From positions 40,633-104,632 of the forward strand of contig JAJDAF010000007.1 of the NCBI GenBank assembly GCA_029261995.1: a stretch of 64,000 nt of DNA, written 5' to 3'. Shown in pieces: positions 35,423-43,645 of the stretch. The translations under genes and the position numbers were made by a program. A model generated the notes under the pieces. The model did no database searches, was not told the DNA's origin, and worked only from the letters and a program-made list of their open reading frames with translations. Each line of letters begins with the position of its first letter. The stretch's first letter is position 1. This DNA comes from Candidatus Zhuqueibacterota bacterium (GTDB taxonomy: Bacteria > Zhuqueibacterota > Zhuqueibacteria > Oceanimicrobiales > Oceanimicrobiaceae).

Positions 35423-36826
35423 ATGACACTAACCAGAATGAACACAACCGGTGCTTTGCCCAGGATTGCCCTTCTCGGCCTTATCCTTGGTTTGCTGGCC
35501 AGTGCCGTTTTCGCGGGGGGCGGTCCCAATGTGGGCGGCGCGAAACTCTACATCCAGCAGAACGATCTCGACAAGGCGGCGAGCGTCCTACTTAAGGAGG
35601 TCACCAAGGTCAACCCTAAGAATGAGGATGCATGGTACCTGCTCGGCTACGTCTATGCCAGACAAAAGAACTACGAGGAGATGACGAAAGCGTTTGACAA
35701 AGCCCTCGAGCTTAAGCCGAAGTTTATGGAGAAAGGCGTCAAAGTTGGCAAAGACAGCGGCAGAAAGTTCCACTCAAAGCACGGCGTCGCCGAAATCAAA
35801 CGCCTAGTTTGGGCCAGTTCTTTCAACACGGGCGTCAAGCAGTTTAACGACGCAATCAACGCAACGGATGATTCTCTGCGCGCGCAGAACTTTGACAAGG
35901 CGATTGCCAGTTTCAAGGCGGCATCTATGATTCAGCCAGACAGCACACTTGCTTACCGAAACTGGGCAGCCGCACTGCAGAACGCCGGGCGAGCCGCGGA
36001 AGCGGTAGAACCCCTCAAAAAGGCGTTAGAGGCGCAGCCGAATAATGCTGAAGTCATGACGATGTTGGCGCAGGTCTACATCAATACCGACAACACAATG
36101 GAAGCAGTGCCGGTGCTGGAAGCGCTTTGGGCGCAGAACGTCAGGACGGAGGAGGTCGCGGATTACTTGTCACGTTGTTATGTCCGTGAGGGCAAGATAG
36201 ATGAAGCCAAGGGAATCTATAAAGAGGCGTTGGCAGAGAACCCGGACAACTTTCAATTCCGCTACAACTACGGCACCATCTTGCTTGAAGCACAGGACTA
36301 TGGTTCAGCAATCGAGCAGTTGGCGAAGGCCTACGAAATCGATTCGTCGTCCTCAGATATCAACTATAATCTCGGCGCAGCCTATTTGAACCGGGGGGTC
36401 AATGCACGTGAAGCGCTCCCTGAAGACTCTGAGGACAAGGAATACCTGACAGATTTCGAGAGTGCTTTTCCATATCTCGAAAGATCCGTTAAAATGAATC
36501 CTGAAGAGGAGAGCATTTGGTTCACCCTCGGCCGTATTGCCGGTCAGTTGAACAAGATTTCTCTGGCTGGATACGCCTTCTCAAAGGGGGAGCCGACCAA
36601 GAGTGCTTTGGATGAAAAAGTCATCGTTGGCATGCCCAGCGAAACGTTGAAAGCGATTCTGGGTGACCCGGATGAGATCAAACCGGTTGAGTCGCAGGAG
36701 TTTAGCACGGTTGAAGAGTGGGCCTACAGGACCCGCAAACCCGCTCGCGGCAAGGTTGCAATTCCTGAGCCGTTGAATGTCTACGTCAACGAGGGCCGGG
36801 TTGACGCACTTATGGTCATCAAATAG
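35423..36826 (+). CDS. Secreted TPR protein with BamE/SmpA-like C-terminal domain, 467 aa
   Basis: A signal peptide (LPRIALLGLILGLLASAVFAGG) targets it to the periplasm or outside. At least six TPR units follow (AKLYIQQNDLDKAASVLLKE, DAWYLLGYVYARQKNYEEMT, AYRNWAAALQNAGRAAEAVE, FQFRYNYGTILLEAQDYGSA). The last 70 residues change character: KVIVGMPSETLKAILGDPDE, then EEWAYRT and LNVYVNEGRVDALMVIK. This resembles the small BamE/SmpA fold, in which GM-x-x-x-x-v-x-x-xLGxP precedes a beta sheet. The role is unknown; an envelope scaffold is inferred. It has its own promoter and a strong terminator. Confidence 0.85.
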   Translation: MTLTRMNTTGALPRIALLGLILGLLASAVFAGGGPNVGGAKLYIQQNDLDKAASVLLKEVTKVNPKNEDAWYLLGYVYARQKNYEEMTKAFDKALELKPKFMEKGVKVGKDSGRKFHSKHGVAEIKRLVWASSFNTGVKQFNDAINATDDSLRAQNFDKAIASFKAASMIQPDSTLAYRNWAAALQNAGRAAEAVEPLKKALEAQPNNAEVMTMLAQVYINTDNTMEAVPVLEALWAQNVRTEEVADYLSRCYVREGKIDEAKGIYKEALAENPDNFQFRYNYGTILLEAQDYGSAIEQLAKAYEIDSSSSDINYNLGAAYLNRGVNAREALPEDSEDKEYLTDFESAFPYLERSVKMNPEEESIWFTLGRIAGQLNKISLAGYAFSKGEPTKSALDEKVIVGMPSETLKAILGDPDEIKPVESQEFSTVEEWAYRTRKPARGKVAIPEPLNVYVNEGRVDALMVIK

Positions 36827-36856
36827 CCGACTCTACTCTCTTTTCGAGAACCTTGA

Positions 36857-36892
36857 GGGGCTGCCCGGTTTTCCGGGCGGCCCCGTTTTGTT
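36857..36892 (+). terminator. Strong Rho-independent terminator after the secreted TPR gene
   Basis: GGGGCTGCCCGG, a TTTT loop and CCGGGCGGCCCC make a 12-pair stem with one G-U pair. It is followed by GTTTTGTT. It lies about 30 bp after the stop codon. Confidence 0.9.
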
Positions 36893-37005
36893 GGCTCCCG
36901 GCTTATCCAGGGGCCCTGGAGCGTTTGGACCTTGGTTCAACGTGTGGACTTTCTTCTTGCAATTGATCGGGAAATTGCTCATAGTCAGTTAGGAGAGGGA
37001 AACAA

Positions 37006-37989
37006 GTGAAGCCAGTGGTCGGTATTACGTGCGGTGACCCTGCCGGGATCGGCGCCGAAGTCATTGCGAAGGCGCTCTCGCGGCCAGCTATCGGCGCACA
37101 CGCCAAATATGTTGTGATTGGGTTCCCGGAGCTTTTTGACCGGAGCATTCTTCGGACCAGCGATGTCGCCGAGCTGTCGGCAGCAACGCAGCATGAGTGC
37201 TGGAACGACGGTATTTCATTTGTGCGGCCCGCAATGGCCACCCCGGATCGAATGGTCTCCGGAGAGCCATCGAAAATGAGCGGAATGGTTGCCGGCAAAG
37301 CTCTTGACGCCGCGGTTAGGCTGCTGCGGGAACGCCAAATCGATGGAATCGTGACAGCGCCGATATCCAAGCATGCACTCAACCAGGCCGGATATTCCTT
37401 TCCGGGCCACACTGAGTTCCTTGCTCAAGAGTTTCGCGCTCCGGATGTCACAATGATGATGGTCAACGGCGACTTTCGAGTGGGCTTGGTTACGACTCAT
37501 TGTTCGCTTGCCAGTGTTGCCTCAACAATTACCCAGACGATGATTCTGCGCAAGCTGGGAACCATGAATGCTGATTTGCAGCAACGCTTTGGCGTTGAAA
37601 GGCCGTCCATCGCGGTCTGCGCCCTGAACCCGCATGCGGGAGAAAACGGCATGTTTGGTCTTGAGGAGATCGAGACCATTTCACCAGCTGTGAACCGCGC
37701 CCGGCAAGAGGGAATCGATGCCCACGGGCCTTTTCCTGCAGACGCGTTATTCGCACTGGCAAAAGAAAGTCAATACGATGCTTATCTGGCAATGTATCAC
37801 GATCAAGGTCTTATTCCGGCGAAGATGAATTCCTTTACACACACCGTGAATTATACAGCTGGACTGCCTGTGGTTCGCACATCGCCCGACCACGGTACTG
37901 CATTTGATATTGCGGGAAAAGGTGTCGCCGACCCAACAAGCATGGAGGAGGCGATTCAACTTGCTGTCGCATTGGCCTCGCGCAAGTAG
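37006..37989 (+). CDS. pdxA: 4-hydroxythreonine-4-phosphate dehydrogenase PdxA
   Basis: The protein is 327 residues, full length. It catalyses the NAD-dependent oxidation and decarboxylation step in DXP-dependent pyridoxal phosphate synthesis. The motifs are GITCGDPAGIGAEVIAKAL, TAPISKHALNQAGYSFPGHT (metal-binding His), GLVTTHCSL, ALNPHAGENGMFGLEE, MYHDQGLIPAKM and TSPDHGTAFDIAGKG. Translation starts at GTG with AGGAGAGG eight bases upstream. No other pdx gene is nearby. The next gene starts inside its 3' end. Confidence 0.96.
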   Translation: MKPVVGITCGDPAGIGAEVIAKALSRPAIGAHAKYVVIGFPELFDRSILRTSDVAELSAATQHECWNDGISFVRPAMATPDRMVSGEPSKMSGMVAGKALDAAVRLLRERQIDGIVTAPISKHALNQAGYSFPGHTEFLAQEFRAPDVTMMMVNGDFRVGLVTTHCSLASVASTITQTMILRKLGTMNADLQQRFGVERPSIAVCALNPHAGENGMFGLEEIETISPAVNRARQEGIDAHGPFPADALFALAKESQYDAYLAMYHDQGLIPAKMNSFTHTVNYTAGLPVVRTSPDHGTAFDIAGKGVADPTSMEEAIQLAVALASRK

Positions 37990-38746
37990 ATCTGCTACGC
38001 CCTACTCGAGACTGGCTGGGATTTATGACTTTGTCATGCGCCATGTTCCGTACGATGAATGGGCGGCATACCTTGTGTGCCTGTTCGACCATTGTGCCGT
38101 AGATGTCAAGGGTGTTCTCGATATCGCTTGCGGCACGGGAAGCTTGATGGTTGAGTTGCAACGCCGAGGTTATTCCGTTGCCGGATTCGATGCGTCACCT
38201 CAAATGGTGACTGCCGCACGGCAGAAGCTTCTTCAAAGCAAGGTGAATGCCCGCGTTTGGGTGGGCGCGATTGAGCAATTCCGCTCTCGACGTCTCTACG
38301 ACGCGATTCTTTGCACCTACGATAGCATGAACTACTGTCGTGATATTTCCGCTTGCCGGTCGGTGATGGAAAGCGCTGTGCGGGCTTTGTGTCCGGGAGG
38401 ATTGTTCATTTTTGATGTTACGACCAGACGGAATTCGAAACGGTACTTTCAGAACCACTATGACCGCGAGAAGACCACGGAGTTCGAAGTGATTCGACAG
38501 TCCCACTATGACACGAGTTCCAACATCCAGACCAATGAGTTCTTGATCATGTGGCCGGGCGAAACGACCTGTTTCCGTGAAAATCACAGGCAGCACATCT
38601 TCGCTCTTGAGGAGCTTAGAAGCGCCATTCCTGCATCTCATTACGAATTGCTCGGACTTTATGACAGCTTTTCGCTCGCACTTGGTACAGAGACCTCCGA
38701 GCGCGTCACGTTCGTGTTGAAGAAACGAGGTGGCGTCGATGGTTAA
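37961..38746 (+). CDS. Class I SAM-dependent methyltransferase, substrate unknown
   Basis: I favour a TTG start at 37961 because GGAGGAGG lies nine bases upstream, inside pdxA; this gives about 261 residues. An ATG at 37904 is less likely. The N-terminal YSRLAGIYDFVMRHVPYDEW is typical of small-molecule methyltransferases, motif I is VLDIACGTGSLMVELQ, and VAGFDASPQMVTAAR and LCTYDSMNYCRD follow. The C-terminal beta region (RENHRQHIFALEEL) resembles the family annotated as methyltransferase type 11/25. It overlaps pdxA by 29 bp and ftsE by 8 bp, so all three appear co-transcribed. The substrate cannot be told. Confidence 0.85.
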   Translation: MLSHWPRASRSATPYSRLAGIYDFVMRHVPYDEWAAYLVCLFDHCAVDVKGVLDIACGTGSLMVELQRRGYSVAGFDASPQMVTAARQKLLQSKVNARVWVGAIEQFRSRRLYDAILCTYDSMNYCRDISACRSVMESAVRALCPGGLFIFDVTTRRNSKRYFQNHYDREKTTEFEVIRQSHYDTSSNIQTNEFLIMWPGETTCFRENHRQHIFALEELRSAIPASHYELLGLYDSFSLALGTETSERVTFVLKKRGGVDG

Positions 38747-39389
38747 GATTCAGCGCGTGAAACTACGCTATTCCGACGGCGAGGGCCTTGAAGGCGTCAA
38801 CCTGGAAGTGCGCGATGGAGACTTTACTTACTTGGTCGGTCCTACCGGCGCCGGCAAAAGCTCCGTCCTCAAACTCATCTACATGGATGAGTTCCCGTCC
38901 GAGGGGTATGTGCAAGTGGATGAGTACAACTCACGCGATGTCCGGCCTTCAGAAATACCATACCTTCGCCGTCGGCTTGGTATCATCTTTCAAGATTTCA
39001 AGCTGCTCGATGACCGGGATGTGTTTGAGAACGTTGCGTTTGCCCTCAGGGTAACCGGAGTCCGGCGCAAGGACATCAAGCGGCGAACGTTGCGTGCATT
39101 GGCGGAGGTCGGTTTGAGCCATAAGAGCCGGAAGATGCCCAATCTGCTATCCGGTGGTGAGCAACAGCGTGTGGCAATCGCCCGCGCCATCGTAAACGAG
39201 CCATTCATTATCCTGGCCGATGAGCCAACCGGGAACTTGGACCCGAAGACCACCGTCGAGATTATGAATATCCTGGACAAGCTGAATGCGCGCGGCACGG
39301 CGGTTCTGATGGCGACCCACAATTTCGAGCTTGTGAATAGTTCCACCAAGCGCGTTGTTTCTATAAAAAACGGACGAACGTTAACCTGA
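38739..39389 (+). CDS. ftsE: Cell division ATP-binding protein FtsE
   Basis: The protein is 216 residues from the ATG at 38739 (GTG at 38730 also possible). It is the ABC ATPase that with FtsX controls peptidoglycan hydrolases at the septum. Walker A GPTGAGKSS, Q-loop IIFQDFKLLDDRDVFENVAF, signature LLSGGEQQRVAIARA and Walker B FIILADEPTGNLD are all intact, as is the switch His (MATHNFELV). It overlaps the methyltransferase gene and precedes ftsX by 7 bp. Confidence 0.95.
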   Translation: MVKIQRVKLRYSDGEGLEGVNLEVRDGDFTYLVGPTGAGKSSVLKLIYMDEFPSEGYVQVDEYNSRDVRPSEIPYLRRRLGIIFQDFKLLDDRDVFENVAFALRVTGVRRKDIKRRTLRALAEVGLSHKSRKMPNLLSGGEQQRVAIARAIVNEPFIILADEPTGNLDPKTTVEIMNILDKLNARGTAVLMATHNFELVNSSTKRVVSIKNGRTLT

Positions 39390-39396
39390 GCCGACC

Positions 39397-40254
39397 ATGT
39401 TATTTGTGCTGAAAGAGGGCGTTACCGGCTTCATTAAGGCAAGACTCGCGGGGTTTGTCGCGGTGATGACGATCGCCATATCCTTGACGTTGATCGGCGT
39501 CTTTCTGCTTATCACGGTCAACCTTGGCAAGTTTGTTGATTTCTTGCGTAGCCGCGTGGAACTTGAGGTCTTCCTTGACGACTCGTTTGACGAAGAGCGA
39601 ATCGATTTGCTTGGCACTGAGATTCGCCAGATCGACGGTGTTGACGAGTTGACGTTCATTTCTAAAGAGATGGCAATGCTCGAATATAAAAAGCTCTTCC
39701 GGGATGCCCAGGCCGACTACATCGAGACGCTCGGCTATAACCCCTTGCCGGCATCCTATCGCGTCACGCTGCGTGAGGGCCACCGGACCGCCACTGAGGC
39801 GGAGCGCGTATTCACGACAATGGCTGAAATCGACGGTGTCGGAGAAAACAACGTCGTCTACCGAAGAGAATACCTGGTCCGGTTGGAAAAATATATTAAC
39901 AGCGCCATTGCAGTCGATTTTGTGGTGGGAACCATAGTATGCTTGAGTGCACTGCTTCTCGTATCAAATAACATTCGTCTCATCATCCTTTCCAAGACGC
40001 ACATCATCGAAACGATGAAGCTTGTTGGAGCGACTCCCTTTCTCGTTCGAATGCCGCTCTATGTGCAGGGCATGATTCAGGGAATACTTGGTGGCATCAT
40101 TTCTGCTATCTTTCTGTATGGCCTGGTAGGGCTTGGTTCGCTCAAAGTCCCGGGGATTCTTACCGCGGATTGGCGGATTTATCTTATTATTGCAAATTTT
40201 GGTGCGCTGCTAGGGCTGGCCGGTAGCGTGACCGCTGTTCGCCGTTACCTTTAA
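39397..40254 (+). CDS. ftsX: Cell division protein FtsX
   Basis: The protein is 285 residues. It is the permease-like partner of FtsE and passes the ATPase signal to periplasmic hydrolase activators. One membrane helix lies near residues 18-42 (FVAVMTIAISLTLIGVFLLI), an extracytoplasmic domain covers about 45-165 (LEVFLDDSFDEERIDLLGTE), and three more helices are at the C-terminus (FVVGTIVCLSALLLVSN, GMIQGILGGIISAIFLYGL, IANFGALLGLAGSV). TMKLVGATPFLVRMPLYVQG is the conserved cytoplasmic loop. This is the normal FtsX order. Confidence 0.94.
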   Translation: MLFVLKEGVTGFIKARLAGFVAVMTIAISLTLIGVFLLITVNLGKFVDFLRSRVELEVFLDDSFDEERIDLLGTEIRQIDGVDELTFISKEMAMLEYKKLFRDAQADYIETLGYNPLPASYRVTLREGHRTATEAERVFTTMAEIDGVGENNVVYRREYLVRLEKYINSAIAVDFVVGTIVCLSALLLVSNNIRLIILSKTHIIETMKLVGATPFLVRMPLYVQGMIQGILGGIISAIFLYGLVGLGSLKVPGILTADWRIYLIIANFGALLGLAGSVTAVRRYL

Positions 40255-40294
40255 ATAACAATATTTTACATCGATTTAGGCGCTTAGTTTTTGC

Positions 40295-40323
40295 TTGACA
40301 AACGATGGAAAAATTAGTATCTT
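40295..40323 (+). promoter_or_regulatory. Promoter of the hrcA-grpE-dnaJ operon
   Basis: Perfect TTGACA at 40295-40300, 17-bp spacer and TATCTT at 40318-40323, about 68 bp before the hrcA ATG. It fits a housekeeping-sigma promoter. I find no CIRCE inverted repeat overlapping it. Confidence 0.65.
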
Positions 40324-40390
40324 AACTGCATTTTTGTGACGATACCGAGTTGCTATAAAGTGGAAGTAAATTTAACCGACATATAGATTG

Positions 40391-41428
40391 ATGTTAGACC
40401 GAGTGCTCACTGAGCGTGAGATGGCGATTCTCGGCTGCGTGGTTGAGAATTATGTCCAAACAGCGACCCCCGTGGGGTCAAGGTATTTGGCCAAACACTC
40501 CCCCTTGGGGGTTAGCCCCGCAACCATTCGCAATGTTATGAATGACCTCGAGGAGATGGGCTATTTGTGTCAGCCGCATGTTTCCGCGGGTCGCATACCG
40601 TCTGATAAGGGCTATCGATTTTACGTCGATAGTCTGATGCCCTTACGCAAGTTGCGCAAGCTTGAGCGCCAGATTATTGCCGACAACCTCCAGAACTACT
40701 CCGCGGACGTGAATGAAATCTTGGATGTCGCGTCGCAAATGTTGGGCAAGGTGTCTGCCCAGTTGGGCATTGTTCTTGAACCTAAGTTCTATCAGGGCGT
40801 CTTTGAGAAGATGGATCTGGTTAGCGTCTCAGAGAACAGGGTGTTGGCTGTGATTTCAATTCAGTCAGGCCTGGTCAAGACCATTATGATGGAAATCAAG
40901 TCTGGCGTTTCCAGGGACCAGCTTGAGCAGACCTCATGGATAATTAATGAGCGCCTGCATGGGCTTTCCCTCAAAGAAGTCAAAGAATCAATCGATGCTC
41001 GCCTTTCGGATGTTGCGCTAAGCGATGATCGAGTGTTGCGGTACGTTCTGTCCTACTCGGATAAGCTGTTTAGTTTGACGGGTCGTGATGGCCTTCATTT
41101 TGGCGGGGCGAATAACATTGTTGCTAATCCGGAGTTCTCGGAGAAGAGCGATGTGGCCCGGGTTCTGGATTTGATCGAGGGCAGGGAAAGTCTCTGGCAG
41201 AAGTTCGACCAGGGCGCGGACGACAAGCTTTACATTAGAATTGGCAGCGAAAACGAAGAAGATTTGTTTCATAACTACAGTGTCGTTGCGACTCGATACC
41301 ACATCGGAAATGTGACCGGTGCGCTTGGCGTGGTTGGCCCAACCCGCATGCGCTACGCCAAGGTCATTTCGCTCGTGGACTATGTTGGCGACGCGTTAAC
41401 CAAGGCGCTTGGCGACAAGCTGTCGTAG
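40391..41428 (+). CDS. hrcA: Heat-inducible transcription repressor HrcA
   Basis: The protein is 345 residues. It represses heat-shock genes by binding the CIRCE operator and needs GroEL for activity. The winged-helix N-terminus has LTEREMAILGCVVENYVQTA, TPVGSRYLAK and VSPATIRNVMNDLEEMGYL followed by QPHVSAGRIPSDKGYRFYVD, all conserved. The GAF-like dimerisation region and the closing GALGVVGPTRMRYAKVIS are present. Although HrcA recognises CIRCE, none is visible before its own gene; groE or dnaK operators may lie elsewhere. Confidence 0.95.
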   Translation: MLDRVLTEREMAILGCVVENYVQTATPVGSRYLAKHSPLGVSPATIRNVMNDLEEMGYLCQPHVSAGRIPSDKGYRFYVDSLMPLRKLRKLERQIIADNLQNYSADVNEILDVASQMLGKVSAQLGIVLEPKFYQGVFEKMDLVSVSENRVLAVISIQSGLVKTIMMEIKSGVSRDQLEQTSWIINERLHGLSLKEVKESIDARLSDVALSDDRVLRYVLSYSDKLFSLTGRDGLHFGGANNIVANPEFSEKSDVARVLDLIEGRESLWQKFDQGADDKLYIRIGSENEEDLFHNYSVVATRYHIGNVTGALGVVGPTRMRYAKVISLVDYVGDALTKALGDKLS

Positions 41429-41449
41429 CAAGCGCAGGGGAATTCGAGA

Positions 41450-42022
41450 ATGGAAGTCAAGGATGGTGTTGCCAGTTCGGACGATGGCCGGGGGGCCGGA
41501 ACAGATGCTGGTCCGCGCCCATCGAGCAAGGGCAATAGCAAGCGAAAGAGTTCGCCGAAACAGAAAAAACTGGAGGCGGCTCTGAAGGATGTTCAGCGCG
41601 AGCGCGATGAACTCAAGGATCTGCTTCTGCGTAAGGCTGCGGAGTTTGACAACTTTAAGAAGCGTACCGACTCTGAGCAAGTGCGCCTGATTGTGAACGC
41701 CAACGCTGACCTGATCACGGAGCTTCTACCGGTTTACGATGATCTGGAAAGGTCGGTGGCCGCAGCGAAAGAGAACGGCGACTTCGACGGTCTTGTTGCA
41801 GGCGTTGAGTTAATTTTTAAGAATTTCCGCAAGATACTGGATGGTCGCGGCGTCAAACCAATTCAGGCCGTCGGAGAAGAGTTCGATCCGGAGAAACACG
41901 ATGCGTTGATGCAGGTGGAGAGTGGAGATCACTCCTCCGGCGTGGTTGTTGACGAGCACAAGAAGGGGTATGTTCTGAATGATAGGGTGCTGCGGCATTC
42001 TCAAGTCCTTGTTAGTAAGTAA
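41450..42022 (+). CDS. grpE: Nucleotide exchange factor GrpE
   Basis: The protein is 190 residues. It releases ADP from DnaK. It has an acidic/basic disordered N-terminus (about 1-40), a long coiled coil (KLEAALKDVQRERDELKDLL, LRKAAEFDNFKKRT), and the conserved beta wing (VEPIQAVGEEFDPEKHDAL read as KPIQAVGEEFDPEKHDALMQ here, then GYVLNDRVLRHSQVLVSK). It follows hrcA by 21 bp, but dnaK is not between it and dnaJ. Confidence 0.94.
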   Translation: MEVKDGVASSDDGRGAGTDAGPRPSSKGNSKRKSSPKQKKLEAALKDVQRERDELKDLLLRKAAEFDNFKKRTDSEQVRLIVNANADLITELLPVYDDLERSVAAAKENGDFDGLVAGVELIFKNFRKILDGRGVKPIQAVGEEFDPEKHDALMQVESGDHSSGVVVDEHKKGYVLNDRVLRHSQVLVSK

Positions 42023-42042
42023 GTTCGGATTCGTAGTTCTGT

Positions 42043-43176
42043 ATGCCTATGCAACGTGATTATTATGAGGTGCTGAGTGTCGCAAAAGATGCAGGCCCCG
42101 ACGAGATTAAAAAAGCCTACCGCAAGCTCGCGATGAAGTACCACCCGGACAAGAATCCGGGGGACAAGGGTGCCGAGGAAAGCTTTAAGGAAGTGGCGGA
42201 GGCCTATGATGTTTTGCATGACCAGCAAAAGCGCCAGCGCTATGATCGCTTTGGTCATCAGGGTGTCAAGGGTGGTTCAGATGGCTTTTCCGGGTTCGGT
42301 GTCGATCTGGGTGACGCATTGCGAACCTTTATGTCCGAGGGGTTTGGCGATTTGTTTGGGGCGGGACGTGGCGCACGAGGTAGTCGCGTCCGGCGAGGTA
42401 AGGACCTGCAGGTTCGACTGCGGCTGACGCTGGAAGATGTTGCTGCCGGCGTAGAAAAGAAGATAAAGTTAAAAAAAGCTGTCGTTTGTGATTCGTGTGA
42501 TGGCAGTGGCGGGGCATCCGGGGATGCGCGGATGACGTGTTTGCAGTGCCATGGCGCTGGCGAGGTTCGACAGGTTTCTCAGTCTTTGTTTGGGCAGTTC
42601 GTCAATATCGCAACCTGTCCGAGGTGTCACGGCGACGGCCAGATATTGAAGGAACCGTGCAAAAAGTGTGGTGGCGATGGCAGGACTCGGGGCGAGTCGG
42701 TTGTTGCCGTTGACATTCCCGCTGGCGTGACCTCCGGGAACTATATTACGGTCAGGGGAGAGGGGGATGTGGGCCCGAACGGTGGCCCGAGTGGGGACGT
42801 CATAATCCTCATTGAGGAGTTGGAGCATGAAAGCTTCGAGCGCCATGGGGACGATGTCCTGTACAGCCTGCCCCTAAGCTTTGCTCAGGTGTCGCTCGGT
42901 GCTGAGGTGGAAGTCCCGACCCTTGGTGGTCGGGTCAAGCTTCAGGTTCCGGCCGGGACGCAGGCCAACAAGATTTTGAGGATGAAACACAAGGGCATTC
43001 CTCATCTCAGTGACAGTGGGCGCGGCGACCAACTGGTCCGGGTGGTCGTCTGGACGCCGACCCGTCTCGACGCGAGAGAAAAAAAACTGCTGAACGAGTT
43101 GGCGCAAAGTGAAAACTTCAAGCCGCCCTCGGACGGCAAGGGCTTTCTGGGACGCTTTAAGGATGCGATAATGTAG
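42043..43176 (+). CDS. dnaJ: Chaperone protein DnaJ (Hsp40)
   Basis: The protein is 377 residues. It stimulates DnaK ATPase and delivers unfolded clients. The J domain (RDYYEVLSVAKDAGPDEIKK, HPDKNPG) contains the HPD motif. A Gly/Phe-rich linker follows, then the four zinc motifs CDSCDGSG, CLQCHGAG, CPRCHGDG and CKKCGGDG. The substrate-binding C-terminal domain ends near GFLGRFKDAIM. It is a full class A DnaJ. It lies 20 bp after grpE and 3 bp before the comEA-like gene. Confidence 0.96.
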   Translation: MPMQRDYYEVLSVAKDAGPDEIKKAYRKLAMKYHPDKNPGDKGAEESFKEVAEAYDVLHDQQKRQRYDRFGHQGVKGGSDGFSGFGVDLGDALRTFMSEGFGDLFGAGRGARGSRVRRGKDLQVRLRLTLEDVAAGVEKKIKLKKAVVCDSCDGSGGASGDARMTCLQCHGAGEVRQVSQSLFGQFVNIATCPRCHGDGQILKEPCKKCGGDGRTRGESVVAVDIPAGVTSGNYITVRGEGDVGPNGGPSGDVIILIEELEHESFERHGDDVLYSLPLSFAQVSLGAEVEVPTLGGRVKLQVPAGTQANKILRMKHKGIPHLSDSGRGDQLVRVVVWTPTRLDAREKKLLNELAQSENFKPPSDGKGFLGRFKDAIM

Positions 43177-43179
43177 GTC

Positions 43180-43608
43180 ATGTTGGACTTTACAAAACAG
43201 GAACTCCGAATAGTGGGGTTCCTCGTGGTCTCGCTGTTGGTGGGGGCCACCGTGAGGTTGTACCGGCACAATTTGCCTGAGGTGGAGCTCGCAGAGGTCG
43301 ATCCGGTATTTATTGAGAAATTCAAGGCCCGTAGCGATTCACTGAATGACGGCACGTTGGTTGGCGATGGTGTCGGCCAGGGGGGGGCGTCAGGTGCTTC
43401 CCGGGTTGTTGCGTTTCCGGTGAATGTCAATACTGCAACCGGTGTAGAGCTGCAAGCAATCCCCAAGATTGGGCCCGTGCTGGCGCAAAAGATTATCACG
43501 CATAGGGACGAGAATGGCCGGTTTGTAACAGTTGACGATCTTTTAGATGTTAAAGGTATTGGAAAAAGGACTCTTGAGCGAATCGGACCCTATGTTGCAA
43601 TAAAGTAA
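43180..43608 (+). CDS. ComEA-like helix-hairpin-helix DNA-binding membrane protein
   Basis: The protein is 142 residues. An N-terminal membrane helix (IVGFLVVSLLVGATVRLY) anchors a short linker, then a tandem helix-hairpin-helix domain: VNVNTATGVELQAIPKIGPV, LAQKIITHRDENGRFVTVDD and LLDVKGIGKRTLERI. ComEA proteins bind incoming DNA in natural transformation. Short single-domain forms also occur in non-competent bacteria. Its position directly before pseudopilin-, PilM- and PilN-like genes supports a DNA-uptake role. Confidence 0.85.
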   Translation: MLDFTKQELRIVGFLVVSLLVGATVRLYRHNLPEVELAEVDPVFIEKFKARSDSLNDGTLVGDGVGQGGASGASRVVAFPVNVNTATGVELQAIPKIGPVLAQKIITHRDENGRFVTVDDLLDVKGIGKRTLERIGPYVAIK

Positions 43609-43645
43609 GGGTCTTTATAACCATATTCTTTTTGAGGGAGGAGAT

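Noticed and set aside
40255..40390. GAGTTGCTATAA before hrcA, resembling one arm of a CIRCE element
   Set aside because: The matching TTAGCACTC-like left arm at the right spacing is absent, so there is no inverted repeat.
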